From Candidatus Delongbacteria bacterium (GTDB lineage: Bacteria > CAIWAD01): a DNA stretch of 64,000 nucleotides. The position numbers were made by a program, and so were the translations under genes. The stretch covers positions 124,001 through 188,000 of the forward strand of contig JACKCN010000003.1 of NCBI GenBank assembly GCA_020634015.1. Reading direction: 5' to 3'. The notes beneath the pieces are model-generated. The model had not been told where the DNA came from. It was given only the letters and a program-made list of their open reading frames with translations, and searched no databases. Positions 44,201-52,356 of the stretch are shown here, one piece after another (position 1 is the stretch's first letter; the number at the start of each line of letters is the position of its first letter).

Positions 44201-45245
44201 GGTCAGTGTGGAATTCACCTACGACTACAATCTGGTGCACAAGCAGATGGTGCTGGACCTGACCGGGTACGCCACCACCACCTCGAACTTCCTTCCAGTG
44301 GTCGAAGGAGTCCGACTGGACTTCCGCAATGACTGGCGCCTGCAGGCGGATCCCGATCTGTCCAGCTGGTCCGAGGGTGTGCCGGACACACTGATCCCTT
44401 GGGGCTTGCGCCGTCTGGCTCTGCTGGACTTTTCGCCCAGCCTGCGCGAAGTGAACGGCATTCCCCAGCCCCGTGACTACCGGATGCGATTCCTGGCAAC
44501 GGCCGAGGGCGGAGTCTCATTGCCGGCATCCGACTGGTTCGACCAGACCATGACCCAGACCCTGGGGCGGCTGGTCGGTGGCCTGCAGACCAACTACATC
44601 GTCGAGAACATCACCGATCCCGAGAACCCCGTCCCGGTGGAATTCTGGGTCTACAACGCTCGCCTCAACGAGGGCAATCCGGCCACCAAGCGTGATCCGG
44701 AGGCCCCCTTCGATGGTCGTGATGCCATTCTGCTGCGCGAGCCCATCCCGGGCAGCCCAACTCCCCAGCTCACCTGGATGTTTCAGGCCCAGGTGCCCTT
44801 CGATGCCGGTCTGATGAGCCTGCCCCAGGGCGGCGAATCCTACACGGCCATCACGCGCAAGCCATTCTCGGCCGAAGACAGTTATCGCTACACGGTGCAG
44901 GCCCCGGGATACGATTCCTCGGTGGCCGCCCATTCGCTGGACAATGTGCGCGTGGTGCCCAATCCCTACCTGGCCAGCGCCACCTGGGAAAGCAAGCCCA
45001 TCAAGGGCAACCGCGGAGCCCGCAAGATTCAGTTCACCCATCTGCCGCCTGCCTCCACGGTCAGGATCTACACCATTCGCGGCGACCTGGTGCAGACACT
45101 GCATCACGATTCGCCGGTCTGGGACGGCAGTCTGGACTGGAACCTGAAGAGCAAGGAAGGCCTGGATGTGGCCTACGGTGTGTACATCTACCACGTGGAC
45201 TGTTCGGCCGGTGAGACGGTGGGCAAGTTCGCGTTGATCAAGTAG
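41280..45245 (+). CDS. Large secreted protein with Fn3 domain, calcium-type motifs and C-terminal sorting domain
   Basis: A 1321-residue exported protein (signal cut near SSALAQ). Acidic Asp-rich segments such as DNDGDSRQTDD and DDGFDNDGDWDPEND resemble thrombospondin type 3 calcium loops. A Fn3-like domain starts near residue 622 (PPAKPEVNAVTG). The C-terminus from VVPNPYLASATW to VGKFALIK has the FlgD-like/type IX sorting fold. No enzyme motif is seen. In other FCB genomes such proteins are found between a TonB-dependent receptor and a PorV-like protein, the order found here, so it may be the surface partner of the receptor. Function is unknown. Confidence 0.75.
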   Translation: MNRLSTILLLVCASSALAQEWYSDTWADPLEKRKNTLSGNLVRTTFYNTGLVGRVGNEFSFEWPRSTGDEYIGDISVVVGVEYFNPLLQDEITSVAVTQSPARGRDEVNPANPSEYWTFMPLPGFANPDTTLVAMSHQPYSWPTVWPDKGWPGSWNGYFGRDVQNADQEAYFWVDDSRDMEFMSTEWAYRENVDPQIWQDAFPTNPDSARVPRIQPFEGDTLHGGLGLKMAVRGFQWSHVLAEDVVFWLYDITNASDIDYDKVVFGMVCGTLVGGDGDSGDDINWFDLDQEFTYTGDNDDRGASGWVPVHPGVRNVGYVGYAFLESPDNNTDWIDNDGDSRQTDDAGAPVLTASVLDGMLTPRTLAQGDEVIAIDYSDPFYPRSVVLVPAPGDTLVLAWRNQELLIFDGAVVAEDPTNLVDDNFNGVIDESPAYEGNVYVDWIRLGIDTSPLQSGADSVPILSTTVLSWDPLVDERRDDGFDNDGDWDPENDDVGSDGQPATGDLGENDGVPSPGEPHFDALDITESDQIGLTSFNEFTFPEFSSRNDNDIWARMVPGEFDSTAGVPADVDFLYGSGYFPLRAGETKRISLAVVFGESVDDLYTNLSTVRTIYNENYNFIQPPAKPEVNAVTGDRQVTLYWDDAAEHSIDRISGLRDFQGYRIYRATDAGFLDTYSITDGQGTVSGFAPTAQFDLIDEISGYFDIPLNGTQYYLGSNTGLVHSWTDTTVVNGQAYFYAVTSYDAGDPVAGFLPAECAKQASIDEAGRVTLDQNTVYVIPSEPSSGYTPPLVMEEAEHVSGTATGKLLLEVIDEQQLRDMAVYNISILPDTTGRLLDVQGWEYTGWQPDTHFVWNQALGAYLAVIDSIPFDSTRTLLSEVMANGFTWTARREGQEPVSESYIINQDTPQQRLSHPGVLAAGFSAVREDNFAPLSVWINLDSGDTLNANGHFSFSFDEGKVIYRDTFLATLGSAEAVSVEFTYDYNLVHKQMVLDLTGYATTTSNFLPVVEGVRLDFRNDWRLQADPDLSSWSEGVPDTLIPWGLRRLALLDFSPSLREVNGIPQPRDYRMRFLATAEGGVSLPASDWFDQTMTQTLGRLVGGLQTNYIVENITDPENPVPVEFWVYNARLNEGNPATKRDPEAPFDGRDAILLREPIPGSPTPQLTWMFQAQVPFDAGLMSLPQGGESYTAITRKPFSAEDSYRYTVQAPGYDSSVAAHSLDNVRVVPNPYLASATWESKPIKGNRGARKIQFTHLPPASTVRIYTIRGDLVQTLHHDSPVWDGSLDWNLKSKEGLDVAYGVYIYHVDCSAGETVGKFALIK

Positions 45246-45256
45246 GAGCCCCGACG

Positions 45257-46279
45257 ATGAGATACTCCTTTCCTGTCGTGACGGGTGTCATGCTCCCACT
45301 GCTGCTGGCGGGACCCGCGCTTGCAGGGATCACGCGCGTGGGCACCACGGCGGCACCCTTTCTGACCATCGGCCTCGGCAGTCGCGCTCTGGGCATGGGC
45401 GGAGCCTACACGGGCGTCGCGATGGATGCCAGTTGTCTCTACTGGAACCCCGGTGCGGCCGCGGTACTGGAAAAGTCCGAAGCGCTGCTGGTGCAGACCC
45501 AGTATCTGGCCGATACGGATCTGAACTTCTTCGGTCTGGTGACCCCTGCGGGGGAACGCAGCAGCGTGGGTCTCTCGATGACCTATCTGGACTATGGCGA
45601 ACTGGAAGTGACCACCGTGGAAGAGCCGGAGGGAACGGGCGAATTCTTTCGTTCCTCGGATCTGGCTCTGGGACTGACCTACAGCACGCGCTTCACGGAT
45701 CGGTTCAGCATTGGCTTCACGGGAAAGTTCGTCCAGCAGAAGATCTGGCACGAAAGCGCCAGCAGTGTCGCGTTTGATGTGGGAACCCGGTTCCGCACCG
45801 ATTTCCACAACCTGGTGCTGGGCATGGGCATCTACAACGTGGGCATGGACATGGAGATGGGTGGCACCGACCTGCTGCTCGGCCATGACCTGGATCCCAA
45901 TCAGGGCGGCGACAATCCTGCCGTTCCCGTCAATCTTGATCTTTATGCCTGGCCTTTGCCGATAACCTTCCGGATGGGCGCCTCGATGTATCTGATCGAG
46001 AACCCGGAGCATTCCTTGCTGGTGGCCGCCGATGCCTCGCATCCGGTGGACAATTCGGAATCAATCAGCGTGGGAGGCGAGTATGGCTACAAGAACCGCT
46101 TCTTCCTGCGTGGGGGCTGGCACAATCTCTTCCTGACCGACCTTGAAGGCGGGCTGACCCTGGGAGGCGGGCTGGAACTGCCTGTTTTCTCGGCGGGTAC
46201 ACTGTGCGTCGACGGCGCCTGGGAAGAGTTCGGACGGCTGGGTGAGGTCGTCAAGTACAGTTTGCGATTCAAATGGTAA
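45257..46279 (+). CDS. PorV/PorQ-family outer-membrane beta-barrel protein
   Basis: A 340-residue outer-membrane protein with a signal peptide (LLLAGPALAG). The N-terminal part, FLTIGLGSRALGMGGAYTGV followed by CLYWNPG, is diagnostic for the PorV/UPF0164 family, related to FadL-like barrels; the C-terminal strand ends KYSLRFKW. In Bacteroidetes PorV helps attach type IX secretion cargo at the cell surface. Here it lies 11 bp after a CTD-bearing protein and 91 bp before another, and a third lies at 19552, which suggests a dedicated shuttle for these cargos. That role is inferred from the family. Confidence 0.88.
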   Translation: MRYSFPVVTGVMLPLLLAGPALAGITRVGTTAAPFLTIGLGSRALGMGGAYTGVAMDASCLYWNPGAAAVLEKSEALLVQTQYLADTDLNFFGLVTPAGERSSVGLSMTYLDYGELEVTTVEEPEGTGEFFRSSDLALGLTYSTRFTDRFSIGFTGKFVQQKIWHESASSVAFDVGTRFRTDFHNLVLGMGIYNVGMDMEMGGTDLLLGHDLDPNQGGDNPAVPVNLDLYAWPLPITFRMGASMYLIENPEHSLLVAADASHPVDNSESISVGGEYGYKNRFFLRGGWHNLFLTDLEGGLTLGGGLELPVFSAGTLCVDGAWEEFGRLGEVVKYSLRFKW

Positions 46280-46296
46280 TGGGTAGTGTGCCCGAC

Positions 46297-46315
46297 CGCA
46301 TCCAATCCGGATGCG
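46297..46315 (+). repeat. Stem-loop between the PorV-like gene and the next gene
   Basis: CGCATCC and GGATGCG pair around a 5-nt loop in the 90-bp gap. There is no T-run, so it may be an mRNA processing or stability element rather than a full terminator. Confidence 0.45.
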
Positions 46316-46369
46316 CGGTGCACGGGTGTTGAATGTCCGTCCGAAAGGGCGGCAGAACTGGAGGTTCAA

Positions 46370-47809
46370 ATGAACAAGTGGATCGGTGTTTCCCTGCTGG
46401 CTTGTGCGGCCAGCGCCTGGGCGACCCAGACCATCACCTTTCAGGTGAACATGTCTGTGCAGGAGGCTCTGGGCAATTTTGTCCCCGGCTCGGACAACGT
46501 GGTCGTGCGCGGCAGTTTCAATGGGTGGGGTGGAACCGACCCCACGCTCAGCCCGATCGGCGACGGTGTGTACTCCGGGACCTACGATCTGGATGACGCC
46601 CTGATCGGCGAGACCGTGACGTACAAGTTCGTCAACGCCGCCACGAGCGGTGATGTCTGGGAATCCATCGAAGATCGCAGCTTCGTGGTTGGTGATACGG
46701 GTGCCCAGACCGTGGACGGCGGGTACTTCGACAATCTCGACACGGTGCCTGCGCTTCTGGATGCCGAAATCACCTTTTTGGTGAACATGGAAATCATGAT
46801 CGACAACGGCTCCTTCGTTCCGGCCAGCGATCTGATCGTGATCCGTGGCAACAACGATGGCATCGGCAACTGGGGTGGAGCCGTGGCCCTGAACGAAGTG
46901 GGTGGAAACCCCGGTCACTACTTCCTGCAGGTCCAGTTCGACCAGGTCAGTGCCGAAACTCCCGTGGAGTACAAGTTCGTGATCCTGACCGATGGCGACG
47001 AGAACCTGGCGCGCTGGGAGTCCGTGGCCAACCGCACGGCCCAGCCCACCGAAGCCTGGCCCGACGAGGATCAGAACGGGTATCACGAATACGTGACCGA
47101 AGAAGCCTTCTTCGACAATGTGACCTGGGACGACATCCTCTCGCAGAATGTGGACGTCACCTTCAATGTGGACCTGAACATGGTGGACACCTGGTTCACC
47201 GAACACCCGGGTGAGACGAACCAGGGCATCACCGGTTGGGATGCCATCAACTACGTGGCGATCTGCGGCCCCTGGAACAACTGGCCCTGGGATCTGGTGC
47301 CCCCACAGTATCAGTTCGCCAATGCCGGCGGCACGCTGTTCAGCGGCACGGTGACCTTCACCTCGGGCTCGGCGCGTTCCATCACCTACAAGTACGGCAT
47401 CAACGGCAGCGACAACGAGTCCGGCTTCCAGGCCGACTGGGTCACCGTCATTGACGACACCAACCCCACCTTCACCATCAACAACGAGTTCGGCTCGCTG
47501 GGTGACCTTTGGGGCACCACCGCGGTGAATCCCGCCAGCCAGCCCCGCACCTTCGAGCTGGGTGAGGCCTATCCCAACCCCTTCAACCCCAGCACGGTCA
47601 TCGAGTTCTCGCTGGTCCGCCCCGCGGTGGTCGAGCTGACCGTGTTCAACATGATGGGCCAGGCTGTGGCCACGCTGGCTTCCGGCATGCACCAGGCCGG
47701 CAATCACACCACCAGTTTCGATGCGGCCGGTCTGTCCAGCGGTGTGTACTTCTACACCCTGAAGGCCAACGGCATGAGCGAAACCCGCAAGGTTCTGCTG
47801 GTCAAGTAG
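46370..47809 (+). CDS. Secreted protein with three starch-binding-like modules and C-terminal sorting domain
   Basis: A 479-residue exported protein. GGAGG precedes ATG 46370 and gives the signal WIGVSLLACAASAWA. Three modules begin ITFQVNM (about residue 21), ITFLVNM (about 135) and VTFNVDL (about 259) and share a GxFNGWGG/NNWGG/GPWNNW aromatic site, as in CBM20/48-type starch-binding domains. The end, NPFNPSTVIEFSLVRP to TRKVLLVK, is a clear type IX-type sorting domain. No catalytic residues are seen. It probably coats the surface with starch-binding sites. It is related in module type to the protein at 29922. Confidence 0.82.
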   Translation: MNKWIGVSLLACAASAWATQTITFQVNMSVQEALGNFVPGSDNVVVRGSFNGWGGTDPTLSPIGDGVYSGTYDLDDALIGETVTYKFVNAATSGDVWESIEDRSFVVGDTGAQTVDGGYFDNLDTVPALLDAEITFLVNMEIMIDNGSFVPASDLIVIRGNNDGIGNWGGAVALNEVGGNPGHYFLQVQFDQVSAETPVEYKFVILTDGDENLARWESVANRTAQPTEAWPDEDQNGYHEYVTEEAFFDNVTWDDILSQNVDVTFNVDLNMVDTWFTEHPGETNQGITGWDAINYVAICGPWNNWPWDLVPPQYQFANAGGTLFSGTVTFTSGSARSITYKYGINGSDNESGFQADWVTVIDDTNPTFTINNEFGSLGDLWGTTAVNPASQPRTFELGEAYPNPFNPSTVIEFSLVRPAVVELTVFNMMGQAVATLASGMHQAGNHTTSFDAAGLSSGVYFYTLKANGMSETRKVLLVK

Positions 47810-47832
47810 TTCCTGCTCACGCGTGATCCACG

Positions 47833-47861
47833 AACGCCCCCGTGCCTGGCACGGGGGCGTT
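47833..47861 (+). terminator. Strong hairpin terminator ending the starch locus
   Basis: A perfect 12-bp stem (47833-47844 with 47850-47861) has a 5-nt loop and is followed by CTGTTTCTG. It lies 24 bp after the last starch-locus gene. Confidence 0.8.
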
Positions 47862-48001
47862 CTGTTTCTGGGGGGAACCCGGGAAAGGGTGGCCGGACCC
47901 TCAGCAGCCGGAGACGCCATTCCATCGGTCGACCGCCGGTGCAATCCGCGGCCGCTTGATTCATCTCAACCCATCTCCGTTCCCATTTGCCAAAATGTTG
48001 C

Positions 48002-49891
48002 ATGTCATTCCGCCCCCCCACACCTCGCCACCGGTCCCGCTGGCTCTTGCCCGGACTCCTGTTGCTCTGTCTGCCAGCAGTCCGGGCCGAGACTCCGGAT
48101 CGGCTGGAAGTCTCCATTGCCAACCGGATCGAGCTGTCCGTGTCTCGCGACAGACAAGGTGAGCTCTTCTGGCACGAGACCCGCAGACAGGACCTGCGCA
48201 TCCACACCCGTGCCGTGATTCGCGATCTGGCCGAGGCGCGGCGTTTCTACATCTTCGATGACGAGAACGCCCCCTTCGACAAGGTCCGCGGCAATCGCAA
48301 CGGCCGCTCGCTGGGGGTGCCCGTGCTGAAGATGACCGGGCCGCGCCCGGATGCCTTCATGGGGTCCTGGACCTGGTACGTGCTGGACTGGGAACAGGCG
48401 CTGAAGAACTTTCGCCCGGGAGATTTCTTCCGAACGGATACCGAGCGCAGCTGCCGGGATTTCTCCCAGTTTCCCAGCTATCTGGTGGATGGTGCCGATT
48501 CGCTGGAGGCCTTCGAGCTGAGACTGACCGTGCCGGAGGACCTGAATGCATCCTTCGAGTGGAACTCGTCCTGGCGGGATGTCCGGACGTCGATCGAGAA
48601 GGGGTCCGACGGGGAGCAGATCTTTCGCGTGACACCCATGCGCACGCCCGAACCACTGGCCCTGCACGACGACAATGATCTGGTGGCACGGCTCGTGATT
48701 CACCTGAGCCTGGCTGACAGCAGCCTGGTGCCTGAAGGCCCGGTCGGCTTCACGCGCTGGTACGGCAATCTGACAACGCTTGAACCCAGACTGGACCAGC
48801 CATTTCCCCCGGATCTGAGCACGGAGCTGGAGTCAGCGGAAACGGACCGCGCCCGGTTGCTCATGATGACTCGCTGGGTCGCGCGCAACATCCGCTATGT
48901 ATCCGATACGCGCGAGATGCGTGGCCTGGTGTCGGCCAGCCCGGATGAAACGCTGACAAGTCGCTTCGGCGACTGCAAGGCCAAGAGCACGCTGCTGTGT
49001 GCCATGTCCGACCGCTACTCGATCCCTCTCCACATGGCCCTGGTGAACACGGACGACCGGCACATGCAAGGCTGTCGGGCAGGCGACTTCAATCACATGA
49101 TCGTGGCCTGGCACAATGGCGACGACTGGGAGTTCGGCGACCCCACGGACCGGGGGCTGGATTTTGGAGTGCCCAATCCGGATCTGCACGCTCATCCAGT
49201 GCTTGTACTTCAGCCCGACAATCCGACAATCGTATACATCGATGCCGAAGCGGAGCTGCCCCAGCTGGAATTGAGTCTGGTCGCCCGACGGGATTCACTG
49301 GCCCGGTCCGAAGCCCGCCTGATCCTGCGCGGAAGTCTGGCTTCACGCGGCAGGGAGTATGCCCGGGACCGCAAGGACCTGGACCTGAGCAACTGGCTGG
49401 CGACCCTCGTGGGCGGTTACTGTCCCAGCGTGGCTTTGCGTGACATCCGGATCGAGGATGACAGGTCTCCGGACCTGATCTGTGTGGCACGAGCCGACAT
49501 GGGCAGCATGCTGGTCAAGGGACGCCGGGGAGACTATCTGCCCAGATTTCCGTTGACGGGATTCAGCCTGAAAGCCAAGGACAGAATCGGAGATGGCGAA
49601 GCTCTGCATCTGTCGTACCCCCTGCACCTGAAACTGCAGCTTGCACTGGCCGCACCAGGTCTGACGCCAGCCGCGGACAGTCTGGACCTGGGCGATCCGC
49701 GGGGAGCCAGCTACACGGCCCGGGTGATCTGCGCCGAGGACACCGCGCGCATGGAATGCTATCTGCGCCTTCGCGCGGGCACCCAGGAAGGCCAGGATCG
49801 TGTGTGGGTCGAAGACCTGATCCGGGCCATGAACGACGAACGCAACAATTACTTCCGCCTGAGCTCGCTGGATTCCGACAGCCAGGAATGA
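48002..49891 (+). CDS. Exported transglutaminase-like protein (DUF3857-type), complete catalytic triad
   Basis: A 629-residue protein with a signal peptide (LLPGLLLLCLPAVRA). The transglutaminase-like core has the full Cys-His-Asp triad: Cys325 in GDCKAKST, His365 in DFNHMIVAW and Asp380 in FGDPTD. The N-terminal third is a beta-rich domain like those that precede the core in DUF3857 proteins, and a C-terminal beta domain follows. Family members may be peptidases or cross-linking enzymes of the envelope; the substrate is unknown. ATG 48002 is preferred to an upstream TTG at 47987. It precedes a relative at 49955 in which the triad is lost. Confidence 0.82.
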   Translation: MSFRPPTPRHRSRWLLPGLLLLCLPAVRAETPDRLEVSIANRIELSVSRDRQGELFWHETRRQDLRIHTRAVIRDLAEARRFYIFDDENAPFDKVRGNRNGRSLGVPVLKMTGPRPDAFMGSWTWYVLDWEQALKNFRPGDFFRTDTERSCRDFSQFPSYLVDGADSLEAFELRLTVPEDLNASFEWNSSWRDVRTSIEKGSDGEQIFRVTPMRTPEPLALHDDNDLVARLVIHLSLADSSLVPEGPVGFTRWYGNLTTLEPRLDQPFPPDLSTELESAETDRARLLMMTRWVARNIRYVSDTREMRGLVSASPDETLTSRFGDCKAKSTLLCAMSDRYSIPLHMALVNTDDRHMQGCRAGDFNHMIVAWHNGDDWEFGDPTDRGLDFGVPNPDLHAHPVLVLQPDNPTIVYIDAEAELPQLELSLVARRDSLARSEARLILRGSLASRGREYARDRKDLDLSNWLATLVGGYCPSVALRDIRIEDDRSPDLICVARADMGSMLVKGRRGDYLPRFPLTGFSLKAKDRIGDGEALHLSYPLHLKLQLALAAPGLTPAADSLDLGDPRGASYTARVICAEDTARMECYLRLRAGTQEGQDRVWVEDLIRAMNDERNNYFRLSSLDSDSQE

Positions 49892-49954
49892 CCCGGGTCG
49901 CACCGGTTGCCATCCCTTGACTCACATCTCCATCCGAACCGAAAGGTATGATTG

Positions 49955-52060
49955 ATGAAACTGCTTCAATCCCTGTGTCTCGCAGTGTGTCTGGCAGGTA
50001 CGGCAGCCCAGGCCAAACTTCCTGTGCTGCAACCGCTGCCCGACCTTCTGACCATGGACATGCCCGCGGTCAACGCCGATTCACTGGCTCGCGAGTTCCC
50101 CGATGCCCCCATGGTGATTCTGGACTGGAGACGCCGGATCGTGAGCAGTTCCAGCCTTGGCATGATGCAGAACCTGAACCAGATGGTGGAACTCGGAGTC
50201 GTGCTGGATCCATCCCGAAGCGAGGTCCTGGAGTACACGTTCACCTCGCTGCCAACGGATTTCAGACTGAGGGTGAAGTCGCCCGGTGAAGAGATCCGCG
50301 AGTACGGACCGGATCAGTTGCAGCAGGTGGATGAATCCGTCAGTGTCGAGTCCCGGGGGGCGAACGCGGTCGCGGATGCGTTGGCGGCGATTCATCCGGT
50401 CTCGATCCTTGTGTCCGGACTGAACCAGATCGCCGACAAGGATCTGGGAACCTGGCGGATCACCGTTCCGGGAGCGGTGCGCGGAACCCTCGTGGAATGC
50501 ACCTTCGGGTCGTCGCGGACCGCCGACTACTGCGCCTGGGATCCCGCCAGCAAGTTTGGGTACTACGGATTCTCCATGAAACGGGGCCTGCCCGTTCTCG
50601 GCGGCAAGGTCGAATACATTCTTCCCCGCAAGAAGGACACGGTCCAACGTTTTCATCCGCAGTGGCTTGAATCCAGTTGCCGTGAGCTGGACAAAGACTT
50701 CGAATGCCACACCTGGATCACGGGTTTCGAGCCCGCCATCGTCCAGGAACATGACTCCCCCTCCGGGGAAGAGAACCGGCAGGCGGTGTATCCCGTCGAT
50801 GGCCGCAGTGGGCCGTCGGTGTGGGGAAGTCGCACGAACATGGTGGACATCTATCTGCGCAAGAACATGACCCGCAAACAGACCCGCAAGGTCGGCAAGT
50901 ACCTCAAGCGCATTCCCTTCGAGAGTACGACCCGGGAGGACTCCCTGAGAACCATCGTCAAGTGGGTCCAGCAGGAGGTCAAGACCGTCGAGACGGCCAA
51001 CGTGCAGCACAAGCTTTCGCAGATGCTGAGCATGCACAAGGCACTGTCCTTCCAGAAAGTCGCCATTGCCGTGCATCTCTGCCGGGCCGCCGGGTATCAG
51101 GCGGACCTGTCCGTGCTCTCGGATTGTCCACCCGCGATGTACGCTCCAGGATCGTACCGGCCGTCCTCCGAGAGACTGTTCGCGCTGCTGGTTCGCTGCG
51201 AAGGGGAGAGCTTCGTCGCTCTGCCGCAGATCAGCACGGCGGGGCTGTCGGCCATCCCCTCGGACATGGCCGGAAAGGTCGCGTGGAACTTCGGGACTCC
51301 CGACACGCTGACGATGGGCTGTGAGGCGGCCGATGATGCGCTCTTCGAGCGCCGCATCGACGTGGATCTGCGCCTGGACGGCCGCCTTGACATCGTCGAG
51401 ACCCATGTGCTCCACGGGCTGGCCGCCTGGTCGCTCAGAGAGAGCATCAAGACTCTTGTCCCCAAGGAACGGATCAAGACGATCTGGGTCTCCAGGGACG
51501 CCCATGACGCCGAGCGCAATGAAGATCTGGCCGGGGTGGAAGAGCAGATCCAGGACCTGCTGCGTGACATGGTGCGCTTCGATGTCTCCCGCATCCGGGA
51601 TTTCACGGGATACGTGGATGGGCGTGAAGACTGGTACGAGCCTCTGGAGCTGCGCATGGAGTACACGGTGGACGGCATGGTCGAGATCCTGCCCGATGAA
51701 GCCCTGTTCACCGTCAAGGGACTGTTCGCTCCCGACCGGAAATCCGTGGTCTATCTGGACACCAATGATCGGAAGCTGCCCCTGCACGTGGACGAGGACC
51801 AGTGGAACAAGCTGGACGTGACGATCCGCTATCCGGTGTCCTGGCAGCCGGACATGGAGCCCTTTGCCGACTTCACCCTTGAGAACGACTTCGGCAGACT
51901 TTCCGCGCAGTACACCAACGTGCCCGGACGTTTCGAGCTGCATCAGGAGCAGCGACTGAATCACATCTCGCGGCCGGCGACGGAGTACGGGGAGTTTCTC
52001 AAGGTCAAGTTGCGCGGGTCCGATCTGAAGGTGCCCGCCATGACCTTCCTGATCGACTGA
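49955..52060 (+). CDS. Exported DUF3857/transglutaminase-like protein with lost catalytic residues
   Basis: A 701-residue protein with a signal peptide (LCLAVCLAGTAAQA). Residues ~40-240 match the DUF3857 layout, with FPDAPMVILDWRRR and a later VRGTLVECTFGSS. The core region (about 320-430) aligns with the transglutaminase fold but the catalytic Cys is replaced by Ser365 (KALSFQKVA), and the positions of His (RLFALLV) and Asp (SFVALP) are also changed. It is probably not an enzyme and may act as a partner or inhibitor of the adjacent active protein. An upstream in-frame TTG at 49952 is ignored. Length and order resemble the upstream gene, so the two may come from an old duplication. Confidence 0.78.
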   Translation: MKLLQSLCLAVCLAGTAAQAKLPVLQPLPDLLTMDMPAVNADSLAREFPDAPMVILDWRRRIVSSSSLGMMQNLNQMVELGVVLDPSRSEVLEYTFTSLPTDFRLRVKSPGEEIREYGPDQLQQVDESVSVESRGANAVADALAAIHPVSILVSGLNQIADKDLGTWRITVPGAVRGTLVECTFGSSRTADYCAWDPASKFGYYGFSMKRGLPVLGGKVEYILPRKKDTVQRFHPQWLESSCRELDKDFECHTWITGFEPAIVQEHDSPSGEENRQAVYPVDGRSGPSVWGSRTNMVDIYLRKNMTRKQTRKVGKYLKRIPFESTTREDSLRTIVKWVQQEVKTVETANVQHKLSQMLSMHKALSFQKVAIAVHLCRAAGYQADLSVLSDCPPAMYAPGSYRPSSERLFALLVRCEGESFVALPQISTAGLSAIPSDMAGKVAWNFGTPDTLTMGCEAADDALFERRIDVDLRLDGRLDIVETHVLHGLAAWSLRESIKTLVPKERIKTIWVSRDAHDAERNEDLAGVEEQIQDLLRDMVRFDVSRIRDFTGYVDGREDWYEPLELRMEYTVDGMVEILPDEALFTVKGLFAPDRKSVVYLDTNDRKLPLHVDEDQWNKLDVTIRYPVSWQPDMEPFADFTLENDFGRLSAQYTNVPGRFELHQEQRLNHISRPATEYGEFLKVKLRGSDLKVPAMTFLID

Positions 52061-52356
52061 TCACGTTCTTCAATGTGTGGCATCCGCTGCACGGGCATCG
52101 CCGTCGGGTCCAGTCCGGATCCGGCGGCGATGCCGCTCAGGGACGGACACCCACGATCGGCAGTCCAATCGACCCAGCCCATTCGGATGGCTGGCGGGGG
52201 AGGCGAAGACTGCGGCATGTGAGCGTTCGCTCGACACATCTGCGTCCCGGGCCGTCGCGAAACGAAGGCTTGCATCGCGCGGGCTGGTTCGCCAGCTTCG
52301 GTCCCGGCGATACCACCCCACTGCACACAGTCATTGATAATTGTCCAGGAGAATCC
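52061..52356. other. Intergenic region before the dienelactone hydrolase gene
   Basis: I see no gene here; the open frame that runs through it lacks a start signal and gives an Arg/Ser-rich shadow-like sequence. A partial FNR-like element TTGATAATTGTCCA (52334-52347) overlaps the ribosome binding site AGGAG (52347-52351). Confidence 0.5.

Noticed and set aside
46061..47944. Minus-strand open frame of 627 codons
   Set aside because: Antisense to the PorV-like and starch-binding genes; composition typical of a shadow frame.
50081..51964. Minus-strand open frame of 627 codons
   Set aside because: Antisense to the DUF3857-type gene, no start signal and no recognisable domain.
52334..52347. TTGATAATTGTCCA as an FNR site for the dienelactone hydrolase
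   Set aside because: One half-site is imperfect and the element runs into the ribosome binding site; kept only as a note.
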